Positions 63,473 through 64,000 of a DNA stretch of 64,000 nt are shown here, piece after piece. This DNA comes from Flavobacteriales bacterium. GTDB taxonomy: Bacteria > Bacteroidota > Bacteroidia > Flavobacteriales_E > Vicingaceae. How positions within the stretch are numbered: the first letter of the stretch is position 1; every line of letters starts with the position of its first letter. The stretch spans positions 1 through 64,000 of the forward strand of contig JAPHUD010000023.1 of NCBI GenBank assembly GCA_026196775.1. The letters are read 5' to 3'. The notes beneath the pieces are model-generated. The model had not been told where the DNA came from. It saw nothing but the letters and a program-made list of their open reading frames with translations, and did no database searches. Position numbers and translations under genes: made by a program.

Positions 63473-64000
63473 TTATTTTTTCTCTTCTTTTTCTAAGTCA
63501 GTTTTTAATTTAGAAAGTGCATCTAAATCACCTAAAGTGGTTTTTTCGATGTTGTCATTTACTTTCTTTACTGCATTGTTAGAAGAAGGTTTTGCTTTTC
63601 CTTTAGCTTTTGGTTTAACTTCATCCTCAGTTTCTTTGAAAGTTTGAGTATGAGATAAAACAATTTTCTTAGCTCCTTTGTTGAATTCAACAATTACAAA
63701 TGATGCTTTTTCATCAGCTGCTAAGAAAGAACCGTCTTCTTTTTCGGCATTTTTCTTAGTAACGATTCCTTCAACACCATATTGAAGAGAAACAATGTAT
63801 AAACCTTTAGGAGTAATTTCTGTAACAGTTCCTTCGTGAGTTGAACCTTCAGTAAATACAGTTTCGAATACATCCCATGGATTTTCTTCTAATTGTTTGT
63901 GTCCTAAGCTTAATCTTCTGTTTTCTCTGTCAATTTCTAAGATAACTACTTCAATTTCGTCACCTAATTTTGTTATTTCAGAAGGATGGTTAATTTTCTT
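63473..64000 (-). CDS. rpsA: 30S ribosomal protein S1, C-terminal part (partial)
   Basis: The 175 residues inside the window show the end of one S1 RNA-binding repeat (HPSEITKLGDEIEVVILEID and RRLSLGHKQLEENPWDVF) and a second one (EGSTHEGTVTEITPKGLYIV, KASFVIVEFNKGAKKIVLSH), followed by a Lys/Glu-rich tail with KPKAKGKAKPSSNNAVKK and LDALSKLKTDLEKEEKK. The N-terminal part is beyond position 64000. S1 brings mRNA to the small ribosomal subunit, which matters in a phylum where Shine-Dalgarno pairing is weak. A strong terminator follows the stop. Confidence 0.95.
   Translation of the reverse strand, partial: KKINHPSEITKLGDEIEVVILEIDRENRRLSLGHKQLEENPWDVFETVFTEGSTHEGTVTEITPKGLYIVSLQYGVEGIVTKKNAEKEDGSFLAADEKASFVIVEFNKGAKKIVLSHTQTFKETEDEVKPKAKGKAKPSSNNAVKKVNDNIEKTTLGDLDALSKLKTDLEKEEKK

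Noticed and set aside
1-64000. CRISPR arrays, insertion sequences, prophage or integrase genes
   Set aside because: No regularly spaced repeats, transposase, integrase or phage structural genes were seen on either strand.

Overview
The window looks like a chromosomal segment from a low-GC member of the Bacteroidota, most likely order Flavobacteriales or a near relative. Supporting signs are type IX secretion (T9SS) cargo domains, core T9SS and gliding genes (porU, porV, a porP/sprF homologue, gldJ), a split transketolase, a fused E1 dehydrogenase, families largely confined to this phylum (DUF4294, TIGR02757, NTP_transf_4-type GlmU-like protein), and many matches to the Bacteroidota -7 promoter box TAnnTTTG. 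I see no plasmid, phage, transposase or CRISPR signature. Coding density is high and no gene-free stretch exceeds about 260 bases.

Layout. 1-8 kb: the tail of a T9SS cargo gene, then a minus-strand operon tktN - VWA protein - tktC - tsaC, then a large T9SS-secreted subtilase and a tRNA with CAU anticodon. 8-18.5 kb: housekeeping and conserved unknown genes (START-like, DUF4294, TIGR02757, coiled-coil lipoprotein, thioesterase, BNR-repeat exoprotein, SpoU methyltransferase, T9SS cargo, ApbE, peptide deformylase, TPR lipoprotein). 18.5-29 kb: murB, ispF, porV and porU on minus and porP-like, gldJ and murF on plus, which joins protein secretion with cell-wall synthesis. 29-39.7 kb: an AddB-like nuclease transcribed behind a propeller histidine kinase and a small carboxypeptidase-regulatory-like protein, then a SUI1 protein, a lipid kinase, an LTA-synthase-like enzyme and three tiny genes. 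39.7-50.6 kb: fused E1 dehydrogenase, MBL hydrolase, an XRE regulator divergent from a small unknown gene, purB, an ECF sigma factor with a membrane partner ending in a T9SS-type domain, dxs and recJ. 50.6-64 kb, minus strand: M42 peptidase, dnaN, lon, GlmU-like, rpmE2, a 1203-residue TraB/GumN protein, DinB-like, cyclophilin, pyrB, pyrR and the 3' part of rpsA.

How the genes fit together. T9SS is the recurring theme: the window encodes the CTD-processing sortase (PorU), its shuttle partner (PorV), a PorP/SprF-type outer-membrane protein, the GldJ lipoprotein, and at least three cargos with type A sorting domains. The most interesting unit is the sigma factor/partner pair at 45.0-46.7 kb. The partner has a short cytoplasmic segment, one membrane helix, a Thr/Asn-rich stalk, a PKD-like fold and a gliding-motility-type C-terminal domain, so it could link the state of surface secretion to transcription. 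This is inference. Also worth a look are an XRE/small-protein intergenic region with two perfect inverted repeats, a 12-base word repeated in three short intergenic gaps, a VWA gene lodged between the two halves of transketolase, and the very large GumN-type protein.
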